From NCBI GenBank assembly GCA_937924775.1, contig CALDUT010000020.1, positions 106,913-170,912 on the forward strand: a stretch of DNA of 64,000 nucleotides, given 5' to 3'. The position numbers were made by a program, and so were the translations under genes. This document shows, piece by piece, positions 1 to 8,092 of the stretch; the stretch's first letter is position 1, and every line of letters starts with the position of its first letter. The notes below the pieces were generated by a model, which was not told the DNA's origin, ran no database searches, and was given only the letters and a program-made list of their open reading frames with translations. The DNA comes from an uncultured Gemmata sp. Lineage in GTDB: Bacteria; Planctomycetota; Planctomycetia; Gemmatales; Gemmataceae.

Positions 1-1310
1 CCAGTGGCCCGCAAGGAAAATGCCTTCTCAAACGCGGCAAACATATTCGTATCGTCTTTGGGTTTGACTTGCAACAGGGCCTTGCGGACCGCCTCCACGC
101 ACGGCTCCCCAGTGAAAGTCCGCCACTGGCCACTCCCGAAAAGCCAATGCGCCGAACTGGAGAACACAATCACCTGGTACTCTTCCAGTGTCGGGATGCT
201 GCGCATCACCTTACAAACGGTTTCGACCACCAGTGGCCATTTGCTCGAGTCGAGCGTGGTCAGATCACGCTTGCCCATACTGCCGGACATATCGACGATG
301 AAGACGGCTTTTTTGCCGGTCATCGCAATTCCGGCGAAGCGGGCCTCGGTTTCCTTTTGGAACTTGTTGAATTGATCGGCAAGTTTGGCTTTGTCGCCTT
401 GCAGGTCGATGATGGTGGTGTTGGCCTCGTCGATCTTCTTGGTTAGTTGCTGGATTTGCAACTTGGCCGCGGCGAGTTCGTCCCCGGTCTGAGTGGCTTG
501 GGCTTTGGCGGTCGCCAGTTGCTCGGTGGCGATTTTCAGAGCCGCTTTGGCACGGGCCAGTTCTTCCATGGCCCCCTTGGCCGCGGTATGGGCCGCAGCG
601 ATGTTTGCATCGAGTTCTTTTTGGGTGGCGAGGCGTTTCGCTTCTGCTTCGGCGAGTTCCTTCTTGAGGGCCGCGAGGCGGTTTTCGAGAGAAAGCCGTT
701 CGTCGTCTTTTTGACGGAGCAGCTTTTGCAACCGGTCCATTTCCAGGGTGGAAGCGGCTTCCTTCTTCGCCAGGGCGTCAATATCCGCGAGCTTTGTTTT
801 GAGCTGTTCATTGAGCGTGGTGAGGTCGCGGCGGGTGTCGGCGAGTTCTTGGGCTGTGATGTCGGCACGCTTCTCGGCAACGGCCAGCGCGGTCTGCTGT
901 GCCGCCAAGCGGGTCTGGGCCGCCTTGGCGTCGTCGCGGGCTTGCGCCAGTTGCCTGGCGAGGTCATTGTTTTCGGCCCGGGTGGTGGCGAGCCGTTCCC
1001 CCAGCATCTGCACTTCCGCCAGCAATTTCCGGCGAAGTCCGTCCAACTCGGTGACTGTTCCCACGAGGCGGGCCCGCTCGTGTTCGACTGTGGCGAGCCG
1101 GGTTTGTGTGTCGCTGAGTAAGCCGATGGCGTCGGTCAATTGTTGATCCGTGATGGCGAGTTGCTGGCCGAGGGCGTTTTTCGCCTCGACCGCGTCGCTG
1201 GCCATGCGGCTGTTGATGAGAAACAGCAGCGAAACGCACCCCAGTGCACAACAGAACACATCGAGCATCCACATGCTCACGAGGGTCGGCGGTTTGTGAT
1301 GCACTTTCAT
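1..1310 (-). CDS. ExbD-like membrane-anchored coiled-coil VWA protein (partial, runs off left edge)
   Basis: The reading frame is open from an ATG at 1310 to the window edge, giving about 436 residues; the C-terminus lies outside. Residues 13-32 form one membrane segment containing MLDVFCCALGC. Its Asp17 sits where ExbD/TolR/MotB proteins carry the proton-binding Asp of their single helix. Residues about 35-320 are a long Ala/Glu/Lys/Gln-rich coiled coil. A von Willebrand A domain follows, with the MIDAS motif DMSGS near residue 337. The gene starts 28 bp after an actin-fold gene and belongs to the same minus-strand run as an ExbB/TolQ-like channel. Seen: the TM Asp, the coiled coil and the MIDAS. 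Inferred: it is the stator partner of the channel, with a periplasmic VWA domain as output module. What the VWA domain binds is unknown. Confidence 0.75.
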   Translation of the reverse strand, partial: MKVHHKPPTLVSMWMLDVFCCALGCVSLLFLINSRMASDAVEAKNALGQQLAITDQQLTDAIGLLSDTQTRLATVEHERARLVGTVTELDGLRRKLLAEVQMLGERLATTRAENNDLARQLAQARDDAKAAQTRLAAQQTALAVAEKRADITAQELADTRRDLTTLNEQLKTKLADIDALAKKEAASTLEMDRLQKLLRQKDDERLSLENRLAALKKELAEAEAKRLATQKELDANIAAAHTAAKGAMEELARAKAALKIATEQLATAKAQATQTGDELAAAKLQIQQLTKKIDEANTTIIDLQGDKAKLADQFNKFQKETEARFAGIAMTGKKAVFIVDMSGSMGKRDLTTLDSSKWPLVVETVCKVMRSIPTLEEYQVIVFSSSAHWLFGSGQWRTFTGEPCVEAVRKALLQVKPKDDTNMFAAFEKAFSLRAT

Positions 1311-1338
1311 GGCCAAGACCGTAGCGGTGTATGCCTCG

Positions 1339-2559
1339 TTATTTGGCACCGGGTTGGGCACGATGCGTCAGCGCGCTGGGGAGTTCGAGGGGAATAACAC
1401 TATCCAAATGCGTGCGCGGTAAATCGCCCGCCAGCCAACGGGGTACCAATGCCGCGGTGGCTGCGGCCACCGCGGAGGGCGAAAGGACTTCAATTGCCGT
1501 GGCTTCCGAGGTATTGGTATGAATAGCGCTGACCAGGCCGGGCAGGCGGCCCGCGGCATCCGTCAGCCACACCACGGTGGGCGGTACAACCAGCCCGATA
1601 CCGTTGATGAAATCGCGGATCGACTCCCCCGCGAACCGGCTGAGAGAGTGGCAGTGGGCGGCGAATTCCTCCGGTTGTTGGATCACATCCTGGAACCAGT
1701 GGGCCGTGCGTACGGTGAGGCTGATCCGCTGCCCGGCGCGGGCTCGGTCGAGGGCGTCATCCAACTGATCGTAGAGGGCTTGTTCGGCTTCGGCGGAATC
1801 GCGTGGATCGCGGCGACATAAACGCACGCAGCGATCCGCAACCGCATCGAGCAGGCGATCTTTCCAGATTTTGAGGCCCAGGCGGGGCCAGGCGGCAGAA
1901 GCGGCCAACTTGACTCGATCCGGGTTCACTTGAACCAATACGGCACTCAGAGCGCATTCATCGGCATCGACGACGACCACAGTCGCCGCAGGCCGCGGTT
2001 CTAGACGCAACGGCACCACCCAATCCGCGGAAGGCGGCGGCACGCTGTGGGCGGAGCCTGTGAGAAGTTGGGCCGCATGGTCGGCCACCACGACCAACGT
2101 CCCGACCGCTGTTCCTTTCAGTGGGAGCTTGGCCCGGTGGGCCGTCGCGGCGACCCGGCTGACCTGCGCCGGCGACAGATACGCCGGCAGAGCCAGGCCA
2201 ATCGATTCTGTTTCGGCTATAACGGGTTTGCGAATCGTCTCGAAAATCAGCCCCAGTGCCGTTTCGGCCGTGAGGGTGTGACGGCCCATCCGCCATTCGC
2301 GGGATTGATTCAGCGACGCCAGGAAGTTGGAACAGACCAGATGCGGCCAACGGCGGCAGATCGCCACCGCCGCCTGGCCCACCACCGGCACACGCCGCTC
2401 CCCCGAAATGAACAGTTGTAGTTCCGTGGCCGGTTCGTCGAGTACCAGCGGACGAAACTCACTGCTCAGGGCTTCAGCCCGCACGCGGCTGGCTGTCAAG
2501 TCCAAGCCGACCGCCCGCACCCGATCATGCACCGATGCCGATTTCCGCGACCACAGCAT
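1339..2559 (-). CDS. Actin/Hsp70-fold (ASKHA-like) protein
   Basis: 406 residues from the ATG at 2559, which has a GGAAG six bases upstream; a GTG at 2583 would add eight residues. Near the N-terminus AVGLDLTASRVRAEAL resembles the phosphate-1 loop of actin/Hsp70-fold ATPases such as PilM or FtsA. A second beta-hairpin, VVVVDADECAL, lies near the middle, and VVWLTDAAGRLPGL near residue 350 resembles the adenosine-binding region, although the usual double glycine is altered. No signal peptide or membrane segment is visible, so it is probably cytoplasmic. It lies between an ExbB-like channel and an ExbD-like VWA protein. I infer a scaffold or ATP-sensing role for that membrane complex. The fold is a motif-level guess, and ATP binding may have been lost. 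Confidence 0.5.
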   Translation of the reverse strand: MLWSRKSASVHDRVRAVGLDLTASRVRAEALSSEFRPLVLDEPATELQLFISGERRVPVVGQAAVAICRRWPHLVCSNFLASLNQSREWRMGRHTLTAETALGLIFETIRKPVIAETESIGLALPAYLSPAQVSRVAATAHRAKLPLKGTAVGTLVVVADHAAQLLTGSAHSVPPPSADWVVPLRLEPRPAATVVVVDADECALSAVLVQVNPDRVKLAASAAWPRLGLKIWKDRLLDAVADRCVRLCRRDPRDSAEAEQALYDQLDDALDRARAGQRISLTVRTAHWFQDVIQQPEEFAAHCHSLSRFAGESIRDFINGIGLVVPPTVVWLTDAAGRLPGLVSAIHTNTSEATAIEVLSPSAVAAATAALVPRWLAGDLPRTHLDSVIPLELPSALTHRAQPGAK

Positions 2560-2737
2560 AAATCGCTTCCACGTTATTGCCACTTTTGCGATCCGAATAC
2601 TCCCCCTGTTTTCCAGTCCTTCGGTCGAGGGACGGTATCCTTCAGCGGCCGAAAGTTCCGCTCCTACAAAACGCTGTCAGCGAACCCTGGGCGAACCAGA
2701 AAATTCCCACTCCCGTTTTCCTGGCAGCTACGTAGCA

Positions 2738-3532
2738 TTAGATGCCCCCTTCTTTGGCCGGGTCGTACAGCCGCAGGAGCAAATGTTCCTGGCAATACTG
2801 CTGGGCATCGGTGATCAGCGTTTCCTCAGCCCGTTGCACCATATGCAGAAAATACATCACGATCAGGCTAAGGACCAAGGCCACCAACGTACAATCGAAG
2901 GCGATATTGAGTTGATCCTTGGCTTGATCAGTGAACTTCAGAATGTCGCTTTCGCGAACACCGAACGCCCCACCCAGCCCGCGGACTGTACCCACAAAAC
3001 CAATGGCTGGAATCGCCCAGGCCAGGTAGTTCACCGTCGCCATGGTGGCAATCAAGCGTGACAACTCGACATCCGCCTGATTGCGAACCACTTCGGCCAC
3101 GTCCGGGGCCGATTTGCTGATGGCGAACTTGCCCAAACCGAGCCGAACCATGTTCGCCAAAATCAATGGTTGCCCGTGGGTGAGCTGCTCGATTTTACGG
3201 GTGAGCGGGCGGGCGTCTTCGGGAAGAATGCGGGCCCCCTCTTCGGTGGGTAGTAAATCCATGCCGAAGGCGCGGCGTTGCCGCAGCACTTCGCGGTAAC
3301 GGCTTTGGAGGATCAAGCCGGCCCAGACCGCGCACAGATAACACAGCACCTGTTCCGGACCGATGAACAGCCGCAGCAGGCGTTCCTCCGTCCACCTGCG
3401 GGCCCAATCCTCGCGCATGGCCACACCGCCGAGCAGTTGCCACACCGGAGTGATCACCCCGCCCACAATCACCAGGGCCACAAGCAGCAACAGCCACTCC
3501 CGAGCCGGCCGGTGGGATGCGGAGATCGCCAT
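2738..3532 (-). CDS. MotA/TolQ/ExbB-family proton channel protein
   Basis: 264 residues, with a GAGGA box ahead of the ATG. Hydrophobic segments lie at about 13-33, 61-77, 165-185 and 210-230. The third contains IPAIGFVGTVRGLGGAFG, the conserved G-x-x-GTV-x-G region of ExbB/TolQ/MotA, followed by the usual cytoplasmic stretch and the fourth helix. The first two helices and a cytoplasmic loop of about 85 residues differ from short ExbB proteins and are closer to MotA. Family members form pentamers in the inner membrane that conduct ions and rotate around a dimer of ExbD/TolR/MotB. Here the likely partner is the VWA protein two genes downstream, whose helix keeps the Asp. No flagellar, Ton or Tol genes are present, so the function is unassigned. 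Confidence 0.8.
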   Translation of the reverse strand: MAISASHRPAREWLLLLVALVIVGGVITPVWQLLGGVAMREDWARRWTEERLLRLFIGPEQVLCYLCAVWAGLILQSRYREVLRQRRAFGMDLLPTEEGARILPEDARPLTRKIEQLTHGQPLILANMVRLGLGKFAISKSAPDVAEVVRNQADVELSRLIATMATVNYLAWAIPAIGFVGTVRGLGGAFGVRESDILKFTDQAKDQLNIAFDCTLVALVLSLIVMYFLHMVQRAEETLITDAQQYCQEHLLLRLYDPAKEGGI

Positions 3533-3711
3533 TGTGAATCATCCTCACACAACCAACTTTCCGGACTACCCAAATCATTGTATTCTCATCTGGCCGCGGA
3601 CGAACCGCAAGCTCCGTTGCCACACTGCCGGAATGCCTATTCTAACGCCTGACAAGCTCTGCCGGTGTGGTAAGCTAGGTACTTTCTCCCAACCTTGTCG
3701 AGACCGTTACC

Positions 3712-4971
3712 ATGCGTTACGCTATTCTCCTGGGGGCCCTCTGTGTTCCTATTCCCACATTCGCTGCCGACTTCCCAAAATTCACAACACAAGAAATTGA
3801 TACCGGGCTGAGTATTGGATACGCGGTCATCGTCGAAGATATTGACGGCGACCAGAAGCCCGACATTATTGTGGTCGATCAGCACAAAGTCGTCTGGTAC
3901 AAAAACCCCGGCCCGCCCGGCGCAGCATGGAAGAAATACACCCTTCTCGACGGCAAAACCCGCCCCGATAACGTCTGTATCACCGCCCTCGACATCACCG
4001 GTGACGGGAAACCGGAATTGGTTCTCGGCGCGGCGTGGAAACCGGCCGACACCACCACCAACGGTCAACTCGTGTGGCTCCAACGCGGACCGGATGTCAC
4101 CCAGGAATGGTCGATGCACGAACTGCCGTGCGACGAACCCAGCATTCACCGCATCCGGGCTATCGATATTGACGGCAACGGGAAACCGGAAATCGTCCAC
4201 GTCCCCCTTCAGGGCCGCGGTGCCAGCGCCAAAGGCAATTTCACCGATGGCAAACCGGTTCGCATCATAGCCATGAAAGTTCCCGCCAAAGAACCGGAGA
4301 AAAAAGAGAACTGGAAACCTATCGTTCTTTCCGAACAGTTACATGTCTGCCACAATTTCTACCCCGGTCCCGACGGCGGATGGGCCCGCAAAGGCCGTTC
4401 GATTCTGGTCGCCAGCTACGAAGGCGTGAGCCTTGTTTACCCGGACGGCCCCGACGACGCCTGGACCACCCGTACCCTGCACGAAGGCCACCAAGCCAAC
4501 CCCCAAGGCCCGCGTGGGGCCAGCGAAATCAAACATAGCCACGATGGCCGCGGCCTGATCGCGACGATCGAACCGTGGCACGGGCATCAGGTCGTGGTCT
4601 ACACCCCCGGGAAACCCCATCCGGAGAAGCCCTTCCCCCTCGAGCGCCACGTCATCGACGAACAACTGCGCTGGGGCCATGCCGTTTGGTTCGCCGATCT
4701 CGATGACGATGGACGCGATGAACTCATCATCGGTGTTCGCGACGATCCTAACCCCAAAGCCGGCGACAAACACACCCAACGCCGCGGCGTGCGGATTTAC
4801 CGCTCGATCGACGCCCGTGGCACCACGTGGGACCGCGCTTTGGTCGACGAAGGCGGCGTGGCGGTAGAAGATTTGACGGTGGCCGATCTCGACGGCGATG
4901 GCCGGCCCGACATCATCGCCGTCGGCCGCCAAACGAAAAACGTCCGAATTTACTGGAATCAAGGAAAATAG
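3712..4971 (+). CDS. Secreted VCBS/FG-GAP repeat protein
   Basis: 419 residues. The N-terminus MRYAILLGALCVPIPTFA is a signal peptide, probably cleaved before ADFPK. The rest contains repeated beta-propeller blades with calcium-type loops of the form D-x-D-x-D-x-x-P: EDIDGDQKPDI, LDITGDGKPEL, IDIDGNGKPEI, ADLDDDGRDEL and ADLDGDGRPDI. These are VCBS/FG-GAP repeats, a seven-bladed propeller family found outside the cytoplasm. Planctomycetes carry many such proteins, probably for ligand or polysaccharide binding at the cell surface. It stands alone: the upstream operon runs the other way and the next gene, an aminotransferase, starts 105 bp downstream. The specific ligand is unknown. Confidence 0.8.
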   Translation: MRYAILLGALCVPIPTFAADFPKFTTQEIDTGLSIGYAVIVEDIDGDQKPDIIVVDQHKVVWYKNPGPPGAAWKKYTLLDGKTRPDNVCITALDITGDGKPELVLGAAWKPADTTTNGQLVWLQRGPDVTQEWSMHELPCDEPSIHRIRAIDIDGNGKPEIVHVPLQGRGASAKGNFTDGKPVRIIAMKVPAKEPEKKENWKPIVLSEQLHVCHNFYPGPDGGWARKGRSILVASYEGVSLVYPDGPDDAWTTRTLHEGHQANPQGPRGASEIKHSHDGRGLIATIEPWHGHQVVVYTPGKPHPEKPFPLERHVIDEQLRWGHAVWFADLDDDGRDELIIGVRDDPNPKAGDKHTQRRGVRIYRSIDARGTTWDRALVDEGGVAVEDLTVADLDGDGRPDIIAVGRQTKNVRIYWNQGK

Positions 4972-5075
4972 CGAAACGCTTCCAGCCGTTGGTCCTGTGG
5001 GCACGTCCGACCAACGCCAATGACCCGGCCCGCGTGTACAACAACCGGTGTACCGCGAGCACGAAAGGACACGCG

Positions 5076-6212
5076 ATGAAATCCCGACTCTTCACGCCCG
5101 GACCCACGCCGGTTCCTGAAGAAACACTCCTCGAACTAGCCAAACCGGTCACCTACCACCGCTCGGCGGAAGCCAAGGCGATTCTCGCCGAGCTGACCGA
5201 AGGCCTGAAGTACGTCTTCCAAACGGCACAACCCGTCTACACGCTCACGGCGTCAGGTACCGGCGGGATGGAAGCCGTGGTCAGCAGCACCCTGGCCGCG
5301 GGGGAAAAGGCGATTCTCTGCACCGCGGGCCGCTGGGGCGAACGCTGGCGCGGCATTCTGAAGGCCTTCGGGGCCAACATCGTGGCTATCGAGGTCCCCT
5401 ACGGTCAAGCCGTGACCCCCGCGATGCTGGAAGACGCCCTCGCCGCACATCCGGATACCAAAGTCGTCTTCACTACCCTGTCGGAAACCAGTACCGGGGT
5501 GGGGCACGACATCGAAGCCTTCGGCCGCATTGTCGCCCCCACCGCAGCGCTGTTGGCCGTCGATGCCATCAGCGGCTTGGGGGCGATGGAATGCCGCATG
5601 GATGCATGGCAGCTCGATCTGGTGGTCAGCGGGTCGCAAAAAGCTCTGATGCTGCCACCGGGATTGGCCTATGTAGCGGTGAGCGAAAAAGCCTGGCGCA
5701 AGATCGAGGCCACCCCGGTGCGGAATTTCTACTTCGACTTGCGCCGATACCGGAAGTCGCTGGCGGAAAACGATACCCCGTTCACTCCGGCCAATACCCT
5801 CATCAAGGCGCAGCGGGCCAGCCTCCAACGCATCCGGGCCGAAGGCATCGAAAACCTCTGGGCCCGGCACAACCGCCTCGCCGCCGCGTGCCGCGCCGGC
5901 GTCGCGGCCATGGGGCTGAAAATCTTCGCCGAACGACCCAATAATGCCCTCACGGTTATTCAAGTGCCGGCCGGTCTCGACGGCACCGCGACCCTCAAGC
6001 GGCTCGAAAAGCAGTATGGCTACAAACTGGCCGACGGGCAAGATACGCTCAAAGGCCACATCTGGCGGCTGTCGCACATGGGCTATGTCGATAGTTTCGA
6101 CATTCTCGGGGCCCTGGCCGCCTTGGAATTGGTGCTGCTCGAAAGCGGTTTTGCCCTCGAACCGGGGGCCGGGGTCGCCGCGTTCCAGAAAGCGTTCGTC
6201 GCGGCCCGCTGA
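5076..6212 (+). CDS. Class V PLP aminotransferase (serine-pyruvate / alanine-glyoxylate type)
   Basis: 378 residues from the ATG at 5076, with GAAAGGA seven bases upstream. An open frame extends further upstream but lacks family sequence there. The start RLFTPGPTPVPEETL is the classic N-terminus of the small aminotransferase class V group. TASGTGGMEAVVSS forms the phosphate-binding region, VDAISGLGAME carries the Asp that contacts the pyridoxal ring, and SGSQKALMLPPGLA contains the Schiff-base lysine. Likely reactions are serine-pyruvate, alanine-glyoxylate or phosphoserine-type transamination in the cytoplasm. In several bacteria such genes take the serC role next to serA, but no serA is visible here, so the substrate stays open. 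Length and motifs look complete. Confidence 0.88.
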   Translation: MKSRLFTPGPTPVPEETLLELAKPVTYHRSAEAKAILAELTEGLKYVFQTAQPVYTLTASGTGGMEAVVSSTLAAGEKAILCTAGRWGERWRGILKAFGANIVAIEVPYGQAVTPAMLEDALAAHPDTKVVFTTLSETSTGVGHDIEAFGRIVAPTAALLAVDAISGLGAMECRMDAWQLDLVVSGSQKALMLPPGLAYVAVSEKAWRKIEATPVRNFYFDLRRYRKSLAENDTPFTPANTLIKAQRASLQRIRAEGIENLWARHNRLAAACRAGVAAMGLKIFAERPNNALTVIQVPAGLDGTATLKRLEKQYGYKLADGQDTLKGHIWRLSHMGYVDSFDILGALAALELVLLESGFALEPGAGVAAFQKAFVAAR

Positions 6213-6599
6213 GTTCGTCCCCAGCCGCCCACGACCGGGAGAAATACCGACCGCCCCTGTAAAACTGCCAAGCGAAGCCGCTGTGGCTCCCCGGCGGCTT
6301 GCTCCCCGGCCTCCCCCCGCAACGCGTTACCCCGGTGGAACCGCCACGCAGACGCACCAGATGGATCTGAACCCAAGGGGTTAAGTCAGCGGAGCCCTCG
6401 GGACGATGAAACGATAGCCCGATGGCCGCCAAGGATTCTTGTAAACTTTTCAATCCCATCTCCTCCGTGTCCGTCTGTAGTTATTACACCGCGGGCACGG
6501 CGCGCCGGTGTTCTCCGCATTTCGCGTGAAATCCCGAACTCTTGCTCACACCGCACTTTACGGCAGCGGATTTCCCGATCCGCACACCCTGTTCCGCTC

Positions 6600-6616
6600 C
6601 TGGCACACCACTTGCG
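6600..6616 (+). promoter_or_regulatory. Predicted sigma-54 (RpoN) promoter, -24/-12
   Basis: CTGGCACACCACTTGCG matches the sigma-54 consensus TGGCAC-N5-TTGC exactly, with GG at 6602-6603 and GC at 6614-6615 separated by ten bases. Transcription would start near 6627, about 60 bases before the ATG at 6688 of the metallopeptidase gene. The rest of the gap 6213-6687 holds no gene I can support. Confidence 0.65.
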
Positions 6617-6687
6617 GTTACACTTTTGACGCCCTTGATTCATTGCTGCCGGGCAGCAAGGCGTCTTCTACCACGGAGGTCAAGGGA

Positions 6688-7722
6688 ATGACTCTTCGTC
6701 GGCATCTGGTCGCCGTCATTGCGGTGTTTGTGGCACCCGCATTGGCGCACGCCGCGACTTACACCACCGACAATTTCACCACGGAAGCCCCCACTGCCGA
6801 ACTGGCCAAGAAATTCGGTGACATGGCCGAGTTCTATCGTAAGGAAAAAGCACTGGAGTGGTTGGGGCGGGAAATGCCACCGTGGCCCTCGCGTTGCCCA
6901 CTGCGGGTGCAGATCACCAGCGGTTCTGCCGGCGGTGCCACCACCTTCACCTTCGGGCAAGACGGCGGACGTCCGGTCGTCACCAGTATTCGCATGGAAA
7001 TTCGCGGTGAAGTGAAGCAATTGCTCCACAGTGTTCTTCCGCACGAAGTGACCCACACGGTCCTAGCGCACCACTTTGGCCGTCCGGTGCCCCGCTGGGC
7101 TGACGAAGGCGGCAGTGTGCTGTCAGAAAATGATGAAGAGCGATTCAATCACGATGTTCGCTGCCGGGAGCTGCTCAACGCCGGACGGGGTTACCGCCTG
7201 CAGGCTCTCTTCCGCATGACGGAATACCCGCGCGACATGATTGTTCTGTACGCCGAAGGCTATTCGGTGTGTGCTTTTCTGGTGGACAAGGGCGGTGGCG
7301 GGCGGGAAGGCCGCGGCAAGTTGTTACAATTCCTCGCTTTGGGAATGCAAGGCAACACGGTGGAAAGCTGGAACCACGCGGTCAACAGAGTGTATGGCTA
7401 CGAATCGGTCGATGCTTTGGAAAAAGCGTGGTTGGATTCTCTCAAAACGCCGCCATCGCGGGTGGTGGCCCGCGACACCACCTCGCCCGGGGGTGCCGCG
7501 GCCCTGATGACCAGCGGAACGAAAACGGAACTGCGTTCCTCGGCCGCACCTGGTGTGCCGCTTCTCGAACCTCCGGTCAAAGCCGTTCGTGCCGCCGCCC
7601 CTGATGAAGAATCCACGCGTTCGGCCGCCACCGCCCCCCCAAGCTTCAGCCCGGTGGTTCGTCCGCTGGCTCCGGATCGCCCACCGCCGGTTCTTCTTCC
7701 TCCCGAACTTCCCATACGCTGA
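6688..7722 (+). CDS. Secreted HExxH zinc metallopeptidase, gluzincin-like
   Basis: 344 residues from the ATG at 6688, with GGAGGT ten bases upstream; the frame is open further 5' but the signal peptide fixes this start. Residues 1-20 (MTLRRHLVAVIAVFVAPALA) are a signal peptide. HEVTHTVLAHHFGRPVPRWADEG near residues 116-138 holds the zinc motif HExxH and a downstream Glu 18 residues on, the spacing of gluzincin peptidases. The C-terminal 90 residues are rich in Pro, Ala and Ser and look disordered. The protein probably acts in the periplasm or outside the cell. It stands alone and is preceded by a near-perfect sigma-54 promoter, so expression is likely conditional. The substrate is unknown. 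Confidence 0.75.
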   Translation: MTLRRHLVAVIAVFVAPALAHAATYTTDNFTTEAPTAELAKKFGDMAEFYRKEKALEWLGREMPPWPSRCPLRVQITSGSAGGATTFTFGQDGGRPVVTSIRMEIRGEVKQLLHSVLPHEVTHTVLAHHFGRPVPRWADEGGSVLSENDEERFNHDVRCRELLNAGRGYRLQALFRMTEYPRDMIVLYAEGYSVCAFLVDKGGGGREGRGKLLQFLALGMQGNTVESWNHAVNRVYGYESVDALEKAWLDSLKTPPSRVVARDTTSPGGAAALMTSGTKTELRSSAAPGVPLLEPPVKAVRAAAPDEESTRSAATAPPSFSPVVRPLAPDRPPPVLLPPELPIR

Positions 7723-7755
7723 AATTCATCAGAATTACGTCTTCGCCAACTCTAC

Positions 7756-7778
7756 CGCCCGGGTTTGTGCCCCGGGCG
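7756..7778 (+). terminator. GC-rich hairpin downstream of the metallopeptidase gene
   Basis: CGCCCGGG pairs perfectly with CCCGGGCG around a 7-base loop, starting 33 bases after the stop codon. There is no T-run, so it may be a Rho-assisted stop or an mRNA-stabilising hairpin. Confidence 0.45.
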
Positions 7779-7841
7779 TGGTGCGTGGTCAGCGCAAAAC
7801 CCGCCAATTCTTACACTCGTCTGGTGCCTGCCTGAGCGCGA

Positions 7842-8051
7842 TTGGTCTTACAACACGTCCTTTCGCTTGGGAGGATTCTTGGGGAATGGGACTTGCCGGG
7901 GATTGTGGCTCACAGTGGTTCGGGGGATTTTCTCGTCAACGGCGAGAAACTCGCCACGCAGAAGGCCAAGCTGGAGCCGGGGCCGCTGATTCTGCGTGCA
8001 GAGACCGGACAGATCTGGTTCAAAAACATCTGGGCGAAGGACCACAAGTAG
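7842..8051 (+). pseudogene. Remnant of a DUF1080 (3-keto-disaccharide hydrolase-type) protein, C-terminal end only
   Basis: This is an open frame of 69 codons from a TTG with no ribosome binding site. Its second half reads GDFLVNGEKLATQK, then GPLILRAETGQIWFKNI and ends IWAKDHK. This resembles the last strands of DUF1080 beta-sandwich proteins, which close with G-x-I-x-L-q-x-x-G-x-x-v-x-F-r-N-I. The first 25 codons do not resemble anything. Such secreted proteins are very common in planctomycetes and are normally 200 residues or longer. I read it as a decayed tail whose body was deleted. It could also be a chance frame, but the match includes the characteristic F-x-N-I ending. Confidence 0.4.
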
Positions 8052-8092
8052 CGTCGTGCGTTGGCCCGGTCCGCCGCCGAGCTGGAAAGAAC

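Noticed and set aside
447..1121. Plus-strand Gly/Phe-rich open frame over the VWA gene
   Set aside because: It is antisense to a long coiled coil, which gives such biased composition; the minus frame has membrane segment, coiled coil and VWA motif in order.
2720..2738. CTGGCAGCTACGTAGCATT, a possible sigma-54 site
   Set aside because: It keeps GG-N10-GC but differs from consensus at three other positions, and no plus-strand gene lies downstream.
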